NCBI GenBank assembly: GCA_963787895.1
Contig: CAWBEX010000007.1
Coordinates: 880,186 to 944,185, forward strand
DNA length: 64,000 nt
Origin: Anderseniella sp963787895
Lineage (GTDB): Bacteria > Pseudomonadota > Alphaproteobacteria > Rhizobiales > Aestuariivirgaceae
Direction of reading: 5' to 3'
Translations under genes and position numbers: made by a program
The notes under the pieces: model-generated
What the model saw: only the letters and a program-made list of their open reading frames with translations
Databases searched by the model: none
Told to the model about the DNA's origin: nothing
In this document: positions 8,760 to 17,813 of the stretch, piece after piece
How the letters are laid out: every line of letters starts with the position of its first letter
Position numbering within the stretch: position 1 is the first letter of the stretch

Positions 8760-9128
8760 CTAGTTCAGTCGGGCAACCCCTAACGGCACTCCGAACTTCT
8801 TGCACCAGATCACAACCTGGTTTGCAGCCTTGGTGGCCGCAGTCGCGGGTACGGAATAGCTGCCTGCACCTGATATCTTGCGCAACAGACCTGCTGTTCC
8901 ACCCTTCACTGGGCGCGAGCCGCTGCCAAGCGTCACATACGGGTCGGGCGCTCCGTCGAGGCGGAAGTTCGAGCCCAGCGAAATGATCAGCTTATTGCCT
9001 TTTTGTGTAACTGTTACCGACCCCGAGGTTTTATGGCCGGAGGCGCCGGAAAAAGTGCCACCAGCAGCTTGAGCCGGGCTTGCGAAGGCCACGAATGATG
9101 CAATTGCGAATGCGGCCATACGATACAT
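8760..9128 (-). CDS. secreted DM13-domain protein
   Basis: A 122-residue exported protein: a signal peptide with cleavage near SPAQA-AGG, then one DM13 domain. Visible DM13 marks are GTFSGASGHKTSGSVTV, DPYVTLG and the C-terminal VVIWCKKFGVPLGVARL with its conserved Cys. DM13 domains have been proposed to act in electron transfer at the cell surface; the role in bacteria is not established. It is flanked by a hairpin downstream and a divergent phosphatase gene upstream. Confidence 0.8.
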   Translation of the reverse strand: MYRMAAFAIASFVAFASPAQAAGGTFSGASGHKTSGSVTVTQKGNKLIISLGSNFRLDGAPDPYVTLGSGSRPVKGGTAGLLRKISGAGSYSVPATAATKAANQVVIWCKKFGVPLGVARLN

Positions 9129-9225
9129 GGTTTACTACTCCATCGGGTTAAGATGGTGCAAATCTATGTGCTGGAATTTGTAACGCGCAAATCACTTGGT
9201 CGTGCACTCTAGGAAAGATCTGCAA

Positions 9226-9801
9226 ATGCTGAAGATGACAATTGCTGCAGTGCTCAGTGCCTTGCTGTTGCTCGTCCAGCCGGCCTCGGCGCAGGACACG
9301 AACGATGAGGCCCTGTGGGCAGCGTTGCAGGAGCCCGGCACGTTTGGCCTCATGCGGCACGCCTTGGCACCCGGTTTTGGAGATCCGGCGTCGTTTGATG
9401 TGGAGCGTTGCGATACCCAGCGCAACCTGTCGGATGAGGGCAGGCAGCAGGCAAGCGCAGTCGGTAGCAGCTTCCGGCAAAATCACATTGTATCGGCAAA
9501 AATCTATTCCAGTCAGTGGTGCCGTTGCCGCGAAACCGCCGAACTTCTGGGCCTTGGAGCGGTGACTGAGCTGCCGCTGCTCAATTCGTTTTTCGCTGAC
9601 CGGGCGCAACGCGTTCCGCAAACGCAGGCGTTGCGCCAGTGGCTGATGGAGCAACCGCTGGATACACCGCTGGTGCTGGTAACACACCAGGTCAACATCA
9701 CTGCGCTGACAGATGTCAGCCCTGCATCTGGTGAAATGGTCATCATGCGCCGCAGCCCGGACGGCACCCTGCAGGTGCTGGGCTCCTTGCTCGCCCAATA
9801 G
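9226..9801 (+). CDS. secreted histidine phosphatase family protein
   Basis: About 191 residues. A signal peptide (MLKMTIAAVLSALLLLVQPASA) precedes a histidine phosphatase domain. The first catalytic His is in LMRHALAPG, which varies the usual RHG motif (RHA); the second is in VLVTHQVNITALT. ATG 9226 is chosen because AGGAAAG lies just upstream and it gives a clean signal peptide; the open frame extends to 9196. It probably acts on a periplasmic phosphoester. Confidence 0.82.
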   Translation: MLKMTIAAVLSALLLLVQPASAQDTNDEALWAALQEPGTFGLMRHALAPGFGDPASFDVERCDTQRNLSDEGRQQASAVGSSFRQNHIVSAKIYSSQWCRCRETAELLGLGAVTELPLLNSFFADRAQRVPQTQALRQWLMEQPLDTPLVLVTHQVNITALTDVSPASGEMVIMRRSPDGTLQVLGSLLAQ

Positions 9802-9806
9802 AGGCG

Positions 9807-10595
9807 TCAGGCGCGCGCCCGTAACCGCATCTTGATCGGGCCTTGTGCCCGGCCATTGATCAGTTGATGCACGTATTCGTTACCACGGAGGTCGATGTCC
9901 CGCACCGCACCTTTCCACACCACGCGGCCTTCGTGCAGCATGACCATGTGGTCATACTCGCTGCGCGCGGCATCCATGTCGCTGGTAATGGCAAACACGG
10001 TTGCCTTGCTTTCCGCGATGGATGCATCGAGCAACCGGTAAATGGCTTTCGTGGTGATCGGGTCAAGTCCTGCTGTTGGCTCATCCAGCAGCATCAGCGT
10101 CGGTTGTGAAGCCAGCACCCTGGCAATGCCAACTCGCTTTTGCATACCGCCTGAGAGCTCGGACGGCAGCAGGTCGGCGGTGGAGGCGGGCAGGTTGACG
10201 CGTGCCAGCTTCTCGATGGCCAGTTCGCGCGCATCAGTTCGTGCCATGCCGTCATTGTTGAGCGGACCGAAGCAGATATTCTCCCACACCGTCAGGCTGT
10301 CGAACAGGCCGCCTTGCTGAAACAGGACGCCAGTGTGTGCCAGCCTCTGGTTATGTTCACTCGCGGAGATGCCGGTCAGCGGCTGTCCATCAAGCGTGAT
10401 TCGCCCTGAAGTCGGCCGGTGAATGCCTGCAACGCATTTCATCAGCACGGTTTTGCCTGATGCCGCTGGGCCGATCATCACAGTCTTCTTGCCCGCAGGC
10501 ACATCGAACGACACGTCGCGCAACACATGCTCGCGGCCGAACATCATGCCCAGTCCCTGGATTGATAGCTTTATGCTGTCTTGTGCTGTTGCCAT
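9807..10595 (-). CDS. MlaF-like lipid-transport ABC ATPase
   Basis: A 262-residue ATPase of the MlaF/Ttg2A type, which powers phospholipid movement between inner and outer membranes. Walker A is GPAASGKT at about residue 42, the signature is LSGGMQKRVGIARVLA, and Walker B is LMLLDEPTAGLD. The position that normally holds the switch histidine (THD) reads TSD, so the H-loop His appears replaced by Ser. No MlaE permease gene is adjacent; MlaD is encoded on the other strand about 600 bp away. The gene is divergent from NDUFA12. Confidence 0.82.
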   Translation of the reverse strand: MATAQDSIKLSIQGLGMMFGREHVLRDVSFDVPAGKKTVMIGPAASGKTVLMKCVAGIHRPTSGRITLDGQPLTGISASEHNQRLAHTGVLFQQGGLFDSLTVWENICFGPLNNDGMARTDARELAIEKLARVNLPASTADLLPSELSGGMQKRVGIARVLASQPTLMLLDEPTAGLDPITTKAIYRLLDASIAESKATVFAITSDMDAARSEYDHMVMLHEGRVVWKGAVRDIDLRGNEYVHQLINGRAQGPIKMRLRARA

Positions 10596-10758
10596 GGGTT
10601 GCCAAATGCATTTGATCGCGGTGGTTGGCCCTGTTGTAACGCGTCGCTAGTTGTTTGTGAACGCCTGATACCCACTGGACTTGAACGGTGCGAATGGGCC
10701 ATAAGACTGGCATCAGACAATAAACGGTCGGCACGCCCCGGCAGTATGGATACAAGCC

Positions 10759-11160
10759 ATGAAACAGTTTCTTCTGCAGTTGTTCACCTGGTGGAACGGA
10801 CAGACCATGGGAACCCGCTGGTTCACTGCACGACACGGCGAGAAAGTGGGCACCGACGAGACGGGCAATATTTACTATCGCGCGCCATCCAGCCTTCCGG
10901 CCTCGATTGCCGAGCGGCGCTGGGTTGTCTATGCCGACTACGCCGAAGCATCGATGATCCCCCCCGGCTGGCACGGCTGGATGCACCACCGTACCGATAC
11001 GCCGCCCAGCGAGGTTGAATACGCTGCGCGCGCATGGGAAAAGCCGCATCAACCAAACCTGACAGGGTCTTCCGGGGCCTATCGTCCAGCCGGCAGCATT
11101 CTCGGAGCCACACCGAAGCATTCGGCAAAACCGGACTATGATGCCTGGCAGCCGGAATAG
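10759..11160 (+). CDS. NDUFA12-type accessory subunit of NADH:ubiquinone oxidoreductase
   Basis: A 133-residue homologue of the mitochondrial complex I subunit B17.2/NDUFA12. Characteristic features are TRWFTARHGEKVGTDETGNIYYR, the RRWVVYADYAEASMIPPGWHGWMHH core and a Pro-rich tail. In alphaproteobacteria this accessory subunit is encoded away from the nuo operon, commonly near mlaD and DUF2155, as here. It binds the peripheral arm of complex I. Confidence 0.92.
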   Translation: MKQFLLQLFTWWNGQTMGTRWFTARHGEKVGTDETGNIYYRAPSSLPASIAERRWVVYADYAEASMIPPGWHGWMHHRTDTPPSEVEYAARAWEKPHQPNLTGSSGAYRPAGSILGATPKHSAKPDYDAWQPE

Positions 11161-11199
11161 GATCAACGAGCGGCGCACAAGCGCAGGAGGCGGCAATCC

Positions 11200-11811
11200 A
11201 TGAATAATTCGCTGTTTGAAACAGCCGTCGGTGCTGTGGTGGTGGCAATTGCCATAGGCTTTGGCGCGTTCATGTACGTGGTCGGCGGCTTGGGCGGTCC
11301 GGCGCAGGGGTATACCCTCAAGGCGTCCTTCGGCTCCGTTGACGGCATCAGCGTTGGAACCGATGTGCGCATGGCCGGCATCAAGATTGGCTCGGTCACG
11401 GCGCAGCGCCTTGATCTTGATTCCTACCGGGCTGAATTGCAGCTCGCTGTAGACACCTCCGTGAAGTTGCCTGAAGACTCCACTGCCAAGATCGCTTCGG
11501 AAGGCTTGCTGGGCGGCAAGTTCGTGTCTCTTGATCCCGGCGGAAGTGACACCATGATCGAGGCAGGAGGTGAAATCGAATTCACCCAGGACGCAATAGA
11601 TATTTTTGGATTGGTCTCCCAGTATGTCCTCGGTACCGGCAAGAAGACTGAAGACACCGGCACTTCTTCGTCAAGCGAAGCGCAAGACTCAACCGGGCAA
11701 GACCCTGCCGCAACCGAAGGCACGCAACCTGCCACTGAAGGTGAAGCACCAGCTCCAGATTCGCAGCCTGCCGATGGGCAGGACACAGGGACCAGTCAGT
11801 CAACACAATGA
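11200..11811 (+). CDS. mlaD: MlaD-type lipid-binding protein
   Basis: A 203-residue inner-membrane-anchored periplasmic protein. One N-terminal helix (residues 7-29) is followed by an MCE domain (YTLKASFGSVDGISVGTDVRMAGIKIG). The C-terminal 50 residues are low-complexity, rich in Ser, Thr, Glu, Gln and Pro. MlaD hexamers pass phospholipids between MlaC and the MlaFEDB complex. The stop codon overlaps the next gene's ATG (ATGA), which implies coupled translation. Confidence 0.9.
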   Translation: MNNSLFETAVGAVVVAIAIGFGAFMYVVGGLGGPAQGYTLKASFGSVDGISVGTDVRMAGIKIGSVTAQRLDLDSYRAELQLAVDTSVKLPEDSTAKIASEGLLGGKFVSLDPGGSDTMIEAGGEIEFTQDAIDIFGLVSQYVLGTGKKTEDTGTSSSSEAQDSTGQDPAATEGTQPATEGEAPAPDSQPADGQDTGTSQSTQ

Positions 11812-12572
11812 CGTCAGTTGCACCGTCATCAAGGCAGACGTGGACTGCTGACAGCTACAGTACCCACGGCCGCTTCGTTGCCGATCTGGCCGGTGCGGTG
11901 CTGGAATGGCTCGCGCCGCGTGCGGGTGAACGGGTGCTGGATCTGGGCTGCGGCGACGGTGTGCTTACCCGGAAGCTGGTTGATGCCGGTTGCTCCGTGG
12001 TTGGGGTGGACATGAGCGAAGACCTGCTTGCAGCAGCAAGCAAGCTGGGCCTTGATGTTCAGCTTGCCGACGGCCATGCACTGAACTTCAATGAAGAGTT
12101 TGACGCGGTGTTTTCCAATGCTGCGTTGCACTGGATGAGCGAGCCTGAGAAGGTCATTTCCGGCATAAGGCGTGCCCTCAAGCCAGGCGGCCGCTTTGTT
12201 GCCGAGTTTGGTGGCCACGGTAATGTGGCTGCGATAGTCACGGCCATGCGTGCGGTAGGCATTCGCCGCGGTGGTGATGCAGGCCTGGCCGGACCATGGT
12301 TCTTCCCTTCGCCGGAGGTGTATTCAGACATGTTGACGGAACACGGATTTGACGTGCGGCGTTGTGGTCTGTTTCCGCGCCCGACGCCGCTGAAAACCGG
12401 CATGAAAGAATGGCTGAAGCTGTTTCGCAAACCGTTCTTTGAACAGTTCGGCAACGATATGGACCAGGTGCTGGATGAAGTTGTACTGCTGTTGCAGCCA
12501 TGCCTGTGTGATGCCCGGGGCAACTGGAGTGCTGATTATGTGCGGATCCGCGTTGAGGCGGTGAAACCATGA
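11808..12572 (+). CDS. class I SAM-dependent methyltransferase
   Basis: A 254-residue Rossmann-like methyltransferase. Motif I is VLDLGCGDGVLTRKL at about residues 43-57, followed by VVGVDMSEDLL and FDAVFSNAALHWM. This resembles the trans-aconitate/ubiquinone-type methyltransferase group; the substrate is unknown. Both its start and its stop overlap neighbouring genes by 4 bp, so it is firmly part of the mlaD - methyltransferase - DUF2155 unit. Confidence 0.85.
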   Translation: MTSVAPSSRQTWTADSYSTHGRFVADLAGAVLEWLAPRAGERVLDLGCGDGVLTRKLVDAGCSVVGVDMSEDLLAAASKLGLDVQLADGHALNFNEEFDAVFSNAALHWMSEPEKVISGIRRALKPGGRFVAEFGGHGNVAAIVTAMRAVGIRRGGDAGLAGPWFFPSPEVYSDMLTEHGFDVRRCGLFPRPTPLKTGMKEWLKLFRKPFFEQFGNDMDQVLDEVVLLLQPCLCDARGNWSADYVRIRVEAVKP

Positions 12573-13063
12573 GCAGGCTTCCAGATTCGTGGTCGCCAGC
12601 GCGCACGGCCATCTGTGCAGCAGCCGCACTGCTTGCGACGCTGACAGGTGCCGGCATGGCCCAAGCCCAGGCTCTGAAGAACCCGCTCGCCATTTTTGCC
12701 GGTCTCGATAAGATCACCGGCCGCATCACCACATTCGAGATTCCGGTAAACGAAGTGCGCCGCTTCGGCGCGTTGAATGTCTATCCGCGTGTCTGCAACA
12801 CCAGGCCGCCGACCGAAGAACCCAAGACGACGTCGTTCGTGCAGGTTGATGAAAACGTTCTAAGTGGCGGAACACGAAGGATTTTTTCAGGATGGATGCT
12901 GGCCGAAAGTCCTGGACTGAACGCTGTTGAACATCCCGTCTATGACGTTTGGCTCATCGGTTGCCGCGATCCGAACCGCAAAGACATCGAGGATGAGCAG
13001 GTGCCGCAACAGCTTCCGGAATCGGTTGCCAAGCCTGAAGACACCCAACCGCCCGAGGACTAA
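12569..13063 (+). CDS. DUF2155 exported protein
   Basis: A 164-residue protein with a signal peptide ending near GMAQA-QA and a DUF2155 core: DKITGRITTFEIPVNEVRRFGALNVYPRVCNTRPPTEEPKTTSFV, then RIFSGWMLAESPGLNAVEHPVYDVWLIGC. Its conserved location near complex I and lipid-transport genes is known across alphaproteobacteria, but its function is not. The ATG overlaps the upstream stop (ATGA). Confidence 0.88.
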   Translation: MSRLPDSWSPARTAICAAAALLATLTGAGMAQAQALKNPLAIFAGLDKITGRITTFEIPVNEVRRFGALNVYPRVCNTRPPTEEPKTTSFVQVDENVLSGGTRRIFSGWMLAESPGLNAVEHPVYDVWLIGCRDPNRKDIEDEQVPQQLPESVAKPEDTQPPED

Positions 13064-13160
13064 CAGCATCTTCACGCGATGCAAAGTAGCGTGACCTTTG
13101 TTTTGCCACAGATGCAAGTCACTTCATGTCTGAGAGCGGCTTTCTGGCAACGGTTGGGAT

Positions 13161-13571
13161 ATGAAACTTACAAGATCTGCGGGATTTGCAGTGTGGTTGT
13201 TGGCAGGTGCGGTATTGCTGCCAACTGCGGGGCAGTTGCTGCCGTCACAGGTCCTTGCTGCTGATTCTTGCGACAGTCTGCAAAAGCAGTTCAAGACGAA
13301 GCTGCGCCCCGCCATTTTGCGCCTGGCAAAGCGCGAGTTCCACCTGTCAAACTGGTATCACGCTACATTGAAGCGGCAGCAGAAGGGCAAGCATCCGACG
13401 CTGGATGACATTGCCAGTGTTCACCAGGCGATGACGGGCAAGTGTGACGGGCGAAGCGACAAAACCAGCTGTGTCAAGTTTGCCAATGAAATGACGGCTG
13501 CATCACGCGGCATATTCAACGTCAACAAGCGATGGTCTGCTGCTGGTTGTCCTGGTCAGCTTGACAAGTGA
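13161..13571 (+). CDS. small secreted Cys-containing protein, unknown function
   Basis: A 136-residue protein with a long signal peptide (cleavage near VLA-ADS). The mature part is basic and helical and has four Cys (DSCDS, GKCDG, TSCVKF, AGCPG), which could form two disulfides. I recognise no family. It is monocistronic and converges with the DUF2141 gene. Confidence 0.6.
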   Translation: MKLTRSAGFAVWLLAGAVLLPTAGQLLPSQVLAADSCDSLQKQFKTKLRPAILRLAKREFHLSNWYHATLKRQQKGKHPTLDDIASVHQAMTGKCDGRSDKTSCVKFANEMTAASRGIFNVNKRWSAAGCPGQLDK

Positions 13572-13599
13572 TGGTTGTTTAAACCGATAATCCGTGCCG

Positions 13600-14067
13600 T
13601 CACTCAGGCGGATACAACATCGGAATCTGCACCTCTGTCACTGCGCCAACAGTCTTGAATGTGGCGGAGTGGTGCATCGGTACGAAGCTCGGTGGTTCGG
13701 TATAGTTGGAGATACCGGCGCCTTCTATTGGGTACTTTAGAAACTTGTGCCGCTCAAGTACGCCGTCATTGTTCTGGTCGTGACCAACCGATATGGCGTA
13801 GGTGCCTTCCTCGACTCCGGAAAACGTGAAAGTCACAGTGCCCTCCAATGCTGGCACCTTCATCTGTTTCACATTGTCCCGGCCTTCCTCGCAGTTCGGA
13901 AAACCCCAGCCTGACAACCAGAGACAGGCCAGTATGCTGCCATGCGCGTTGCGGACGCCGGTTACTGCGACAAATATGTCAGCCGCCCGCACCGGGGTGG
14001 TGCCTGCCAGCATTGCTAAGCCAAGTGCCACAAGCAAAAGCTGCTTCAGTTTATTGTTCTTTTTCAT
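13600..14067 (-). CDS. DUF2141 exported protein
   Basis: About 155 residues. A signal peptide (KKNNKLKQLLLVALGLAM, cleavage near VRA-AD) precedes the DUF2141 domain: DIFVAVTGVRNAHGSILACLW, GTVTFTFSGVEEGTYAISVGHDQNNDGVLERHKF, then KYPIEGAGIS. The fold is predicted to be beta-sandwich-like; the function is unknown. ATG 14067 is preferred because it begins the signal peptide; the open frame continues to 14124 and overlaps the end of aat. Confidence 0.78.
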   Translation of the reverse strand: MKKNNKLKQLLLVALGLAMLAGTTPVRAADIFVAVTGVRNAHGSILACLWLSGWGFPNCEEGRDNVKQMKVPALEGTVTFTFSGVEEGTYAISVGHDQNNDGVLERHKFLKYPIEGAGISNYTEPPSFVPMHHSATFKTVGAVTEVQIPMLYPPE

Positions 14068-14120
14068 GCCTGCTCTTGTTATGCGGTTGGATTTCGCCAT
14101 GAGTGCCATGGACCATTGCG

Positions 14121-14801
14121 TCAATCTAGGCCCGACTTGATACCGCTTGCAAGTGACAACACAATGTCCGATGGCGCGTTGGCTGGCAGGGCGGTGAAAT
14201 CGGCCTGTGCCAGCAGTGCTGTTTCCAGCATGCCCTTGTAGTCATCCTTTTTGACCTCCTGGCAGCCAAAGGTTTTCAGGTGCTCGGTCACAAACTGCGT
14301 ATCCAGCAGCTTGAAGCCCCCGACGTTGAGTCGCGCAACCAGGTAGACAAGCGCAACCTTCGAAGCATCCCGTTGCAGCGAAAACATGCTTTCGCCGAAG
14401 AACGCTGCGCCAATTCGCACGCCATACAACCCCCCCATGAGGTGGCCGGCGTCATCTCTTGCTTCGATGGAATGACAAAAACCCATCATGTGCAATTGGT
14501 TGTACAACGCAGCTATGCGCGCATTGATCCAGGTTGATGGACGCTCAACCATCGCCTGTTGCCCAGGGCCACCCGCGCACCCGCGCATCACGCCATCAAA
14601 ATCCTTGTCGACGGTGATTTGAAATTCACCTGTACGAATCCGCTTGGCCAGTGATTTCGATACGTGAAACCGGTCTAGCGGAATGACCCCGCGCACCTCT
14701 GGTTCCACCCAGTACAATGCGTTGTCTTCAGCACTTTCTGCCATTGGGAAAATCCCTGCAGTATAGGCCTTTAGCAACATCTGTGGCGTGATCGTCGACA
14801 T
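14121..14801 (-). CDS. aat: leucyl/phenylalanyl-tRNA-protein transferase
   Basis: A 226-residue enzyme that adds Leu or Phe to N-terminal Arg or Lys of proteins, marking them for the ClpS/ClpAP N-end rule pathway. Family marks include LKAYTAGIFPMAE, WVEPEVRGVIPLDRFHVSKSL, VMRGCAG, TWIN and the GGLYGVRIGAAFFGESMFS core. Length is normal. It is transcribed away from the XAC2610-like gene. Confidence 0.95.
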   Translation of the reverse strand: MSTITPQMLLKAYTAGIFPMAESAEDNALYWVEPEVRGVIPLDRFHVSKSLAKRIRTGEFQITVDKDFDGVMRGCAGGPGQQAMVERPSTWINARIAALYNQLHMMGFCHSIEARDDAGHLMGGLYGVRIGAAFFGESMFSLQRDASKVALVYLVARLNVGGFKLLDTQFVTEHLKTFGCQEVKKDDYKGMLETALLAQADFTALPANAPSDIVLSLASGIKSGLD

Positions 14802-14982
14802 GCCTGAAAGTGATACCGGATACAGGCCGGACTGGGCAAGGGTCCAGACTAGCGCATTGTTGATCCAGCTTTACTGGCAAGTTTGCTTGCACAGGGCCAT
14901 GATGGCTGATCATGCTGGGAGGCTCCGGCACGCACAGGGCGCTGCGAATATGATAATCGACAACCCATCATATGCTCGGGCA

Positions 14983-15567
14983 ATGGACAGGCGCATCATG
15001 CGTCTTGCCTGGCACATGATCGCGTCGTTCCTGCTGGCGTCCGGGTGCCTGCCTTCGGTTGCTTCTGCATCTTTCACGGCAAGTTCCCAGCCGTGTGAAG
15101 TCTTCACCGCCGGCAACGGACCCGCCCGTGTTCTGGCCAGATGCCAGGTCGGCTATGGCGGCATACAGGGCAGCATTGAATTGTACGGCCTGCCGCCCAA
15201 CCTTGTTTCAGCTGCAGTATTTCGTGACGCAAGCGGCACGAGGCACCAGGAAATTCCGCTTGCTGCCCGCCCGTTCATCGACCCGGAAAACGTCTCGATC
15301 AGCGTGCGTGACATGAACTTTGACGGCTGGCCGGACTTCGGCCTGCGCGACTTTGCCCGCAATGGTCCCAACGAGCCATGGTCATTCTGGTTGTGGTACC
15401 AGGCTTCGCGGCAATTCATCAAGCACGAAGCGCTGAGCGCCTTGCCCAACCCCGAAGCAAGTTCAACCGCGCACGAGGTCCGGTCCTATGAGGTTGATCT
15501 TGCCGGGCAGGTAACGGTCCGCAGCTATATCTGGCAGCACGGTGAACTGGTTCCGGCCTCACCATAG
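14983..15567 (+). CDS. secreted XAC2610/FG-GAP-like protein
   Basis: About 194 residues with an N-terminal signal segment (MRLAWHMIASFLLASGCLPSVASA). The motif VRDMNFDGWPDFGLRDF resembles the DVNFDG.PDL calcium-binding-like repeat of XAC2610 and FG-GAP proteins. An LASGC stretch could be a weak lipobox, but signal peptidase I cleavage after ASA is more likely. The open frame runs back to 14788; ATG 14983 or 14998 gives a sensible export signal. Function unknown. Confidence 0.6.
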   Translation: MDRRIMRLAWHMIASFLLASGCLPSVASASFTASSQPCEVFTAGNGPARVLARCQVGYGGIQGSIELYGLPPNLVSAAVFRDASGTRHQEIPLAARPFIDPENVSISVRDMNFDGWPDFGLRDFARNGPNEPWSFWLWYQASRQFIKHEALSALPNPEASSTAHEVRSYEVDLAGQVTVRSYIWQHGELVPASP

Positions 15568-15573
15568 GCCGCG

Positions 15574-16323
15574 TCATTGTTCCTGCGCATCATTGCCGCA
15601 CAGCCATGGCGATGGGGCGGATATACCGGCTGGCAGGACTGTGTTCTCGTCTCCGCACGCCAGCGCAATCTGCTCTCCCGTCAGCCCGATCACCCCGGAC
15701 AGGTCCGTGCCTGAAAGCTGGGTGCGGTACAGATAGGCGTTTTGCCAGTTGGATCCGTTCAGTTTGGCGCCGGTGAACACAGTTCTGGCAAGAATGGCGA
15801 AGCTCAGGTTTGCATCGCCCAAATCGGCATTCTGCAGGCTGCTCCGCAGGATGTCTGCCTTTTCCAGGTTGCTCCCAGCCAGCACCGCACCGTCGAAGTT
15901 AGCCCGCGGCAGGCTGGCCCTTGCCAGGTTGACCTTGTTGAGTTTGGCATCGGAGAAGTCTGCGCGAAACAGCTCTATCGCTTCCATATTTGCGCCCGTC
16001 ATATCCGCTTCGGCAAAAATCGTTCTGTTGCCCGAGGTCTTGAACAGCGAGGTGCCTTTCAGCGATGCCTGCTTGAATGAAGCATAACTGACATCGGCTT
16101 CGTCCAGGTTTGCCCCGTCGAGCATCGCGCCGTTGAGGTCCGTGCTTGTGAGGTTGGCTTCCTTGAGTTGCGCACCATCCAGCGTGGCTGAAGGCAGCAT
16201 CAGCAGTTTCTTGGAGCAATTGTTCCAGTCAACGCCGGAAGCAGCGCGGTCCTTGCAGGCGGCATGGGTTTGAGTGGTGAAAACCACCACGATGGCAGCA
16301 ACTGTGCTCACGAGTCTGATCAT
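15574..16323 (-). CDS. secreted pentapeptide-repeat protein
   Basis: About 249 residues. A signal peptide (MIRLVSTVAAIVVVFTTQTHA) is followed by some 30 pentapeptide repeats of the A(D/N)Lxx type, for example ANLTSTDLNGAMLDGANLDEADVSYA. These form a right-handed quadrilateral beta-helix. The export signal sets it apart from cytoplasmic DNA-mimic members of the family. ATG 16323 is chosen because it starts the signal; the open frame runs to 16377. Function unknown. Confidence 0.82.
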   Translation of the reverse strand: MIRLVSTVAAIVVVFTTQTHAACKDRAASGVDWNNCSKKLLMLPSATLDGAQLKEANLTSTDLNGAMLDGANLDEADVSYASFKQASLKGTSLFKTSGNRTIFAEADMTGANMEAIELFRADFSDAKLNKVNLARASLPRANFDGAVLAGSNLEKADILRSSLQNADLGDANLSFAILARTVFTGAKLNGSNWQNAYLYRTQLSGTDLSGVIGLTGEQIALACGDENTVLPAGISAPSPWLCGNDAQEQ

Positions 16324-16379
16324 GGTATGGCGATCTCCAGTTTGCGGCTGCCGGATGCTTGTCATGCCGACTGCCAAGG

Positions 16380-17690
16380 CTAGGCTACTATGGCATTAGA
16401 CTTCCAGTGCTTTGGGGCGAAAACGCGGACAGGATGGCTAAAACCCTTGAGGTCATGCTGGCCCAGGTCATCAAGTTGAATTTCCAGCAGGTCAGCCACT
16501 TCACTCGACAACACAATTGGCCGCAGCACCCGCTTGGTCAGCGTTTCGAGCCTCGCCGCCTCGTTGACCGCGCTGCCTATAACGGTGAAATCAAGCCGGT
16601 CTTGCCCGCCAACATTGCCGAAAAAGACTTCACCAACATGCATGGCAATTCCGCATCGTATCGGTCTCCAGCCGGACAGGTCAGCTACCTGCGGTGGCGG
16701 GTTCTGATTGTAATTGTTCAGATTCTGCAGAGCCTCGTCTGCTGCCTTCATTGCCGCACGCGCAGCCTTGGCGGCGGATTCCTGGCATTCAAATGGAAAA
16801 ACTGCCAAAACGCCATCGCCCATGAATTTCAGCACTTCGCCGCCATTCTCGGTTACTGCACTGACAAGCTGTTCCAGAAAGCCGTTGAGGATGAAATTGA
16901 CTTGTGGTGGGGTGAGTGTTTCGGAGAGTTGGGTGTAGTTTCGCATGTCCGCGCACCAGATGACGGCCTGTATCGCGTTGCCCGAGCCACGGGTGATGCT
17001 GCCTTCCAGCACCTGCCTGCCGGCGACCTTGCCCAGGTAGACACTCATCACGTTTTCTGCGATGCGCCGCGCAACGTGGCGGTGCACATGCAAGGCCAGG
17101 TACTTCATGACGCGGCCAAGCTGTATCTGTTGCTCTTGGGTAAATCCATCTGATGCATCCGTTGCAATGGTGACAACGTCATATCGTTGCGCACCGATGC
17201 GTTTCGGCATGGGCAGCACCGCGTAATGTATGATGCCCTGTTTGATCAGGTCCGACAGTATCGGATAGCGCTCCACATCCTGCTTGTTGCGCGTGTCCAG
17301 GAATACCTGCTGGCCTTCTTCAACGGCGGGCTTCAGCGGGCTGCGCAAATATTCATTGCTTTGTCGCGACATTGCTTCAATGACGATCTCGTCACAAAGT
17401 CCATCAGAGCGTTGCCATTGCCAGGTGAACCCGGTCAGTTGGGGATGCAAGGTGCCAACACTGATGCTGGCCCGCACCACTGGCAGGCCGGCAGCTACCA
17501 TGCGCCATGCCAGCGACTCCGCTAGCGCCAGCATGCTGTCCTCGTTGATGGCGTCACCCAGCAGCCAGTTTTCAAGATCCTCGAACGACGACGCATCACC
17601 TGCTGCGGCGCTGCCGCGGTTGGCGCGCGCCAGCAGATGTACAAAATCCGGGTACGACCGCGGTGCCGGGTCTAGATAGTATGGTGGCAT
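16380..17690 (-). CDS. class III adenylate/guanylate cyclase
   Basis: About 436 residues. The N-terminal half is a sensor-like region with weak similarity to the atypical sensor domains found on cyclases (LAESLAWRMVAAGLPVVRASISVGTLHPQLTGFTWQW). The catalytic domain starts near IWCADMRNYTQLSE, which carries the first metal Asp; GGEVLKFMGDGVLAVFPF holds the second. CGIAMHVGEVFFGNVGG and TVIGSAVNEAARLE complete the active site. It should make cAMP or cGMP in the cytoplasm. ATG 17690 has AAGGGA upstream and is preferred over 17807. Confidence 0.83.
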   Translation of the reverse strand: MPPYYLDPAPRSYPDFVHLLARANRGSAAAGDASSFEDLENWLLGDAINEDSMLALAESLAWRMVAAGLPVVRASISVGTLHPQLTGFTWQWQRSDGLCDEIVIEAMSRQSNEYLRSPLKPAVEEGQQVFLDTRNKQDVERYPILSDLIKQGIIHYAVLPMPKRIGAQRYDVVTIATDASDGFTQEQQIQLGRVMKYLALHVHRHVARRIAENVMSVYLGKVAGRQVLEGSITRGSGNAIQAVIWCADMRNYTQLSETLTPPQVNFILNGFLEQLVSAVTENGGEVLKFMGDGVLAVFPFECQESAAKAARAAMKAADEALQNLNNYNQNPPPQVADLSGWRPIRCGIAMHVGEVFFGNVGGQDRLDFTVIGSAVNEAARLETLTKRVLRPIVLSSEVADLLEIQLDDLGQHDLKGFSHPVRVFAPKHWKSNAIVA

Positions 17691-17813
17691 GACAGATCCC
17701 TTCTTTGTGTCCTGCTGGCCCAGCGGCTGCAAAGCGCGTGGTCCTGGCCTCATATGGGAATAGTCGCGGCTGATTGCATCACCCAGGCAGCACGATAGCG
17801 GCCGCACAGTAGG

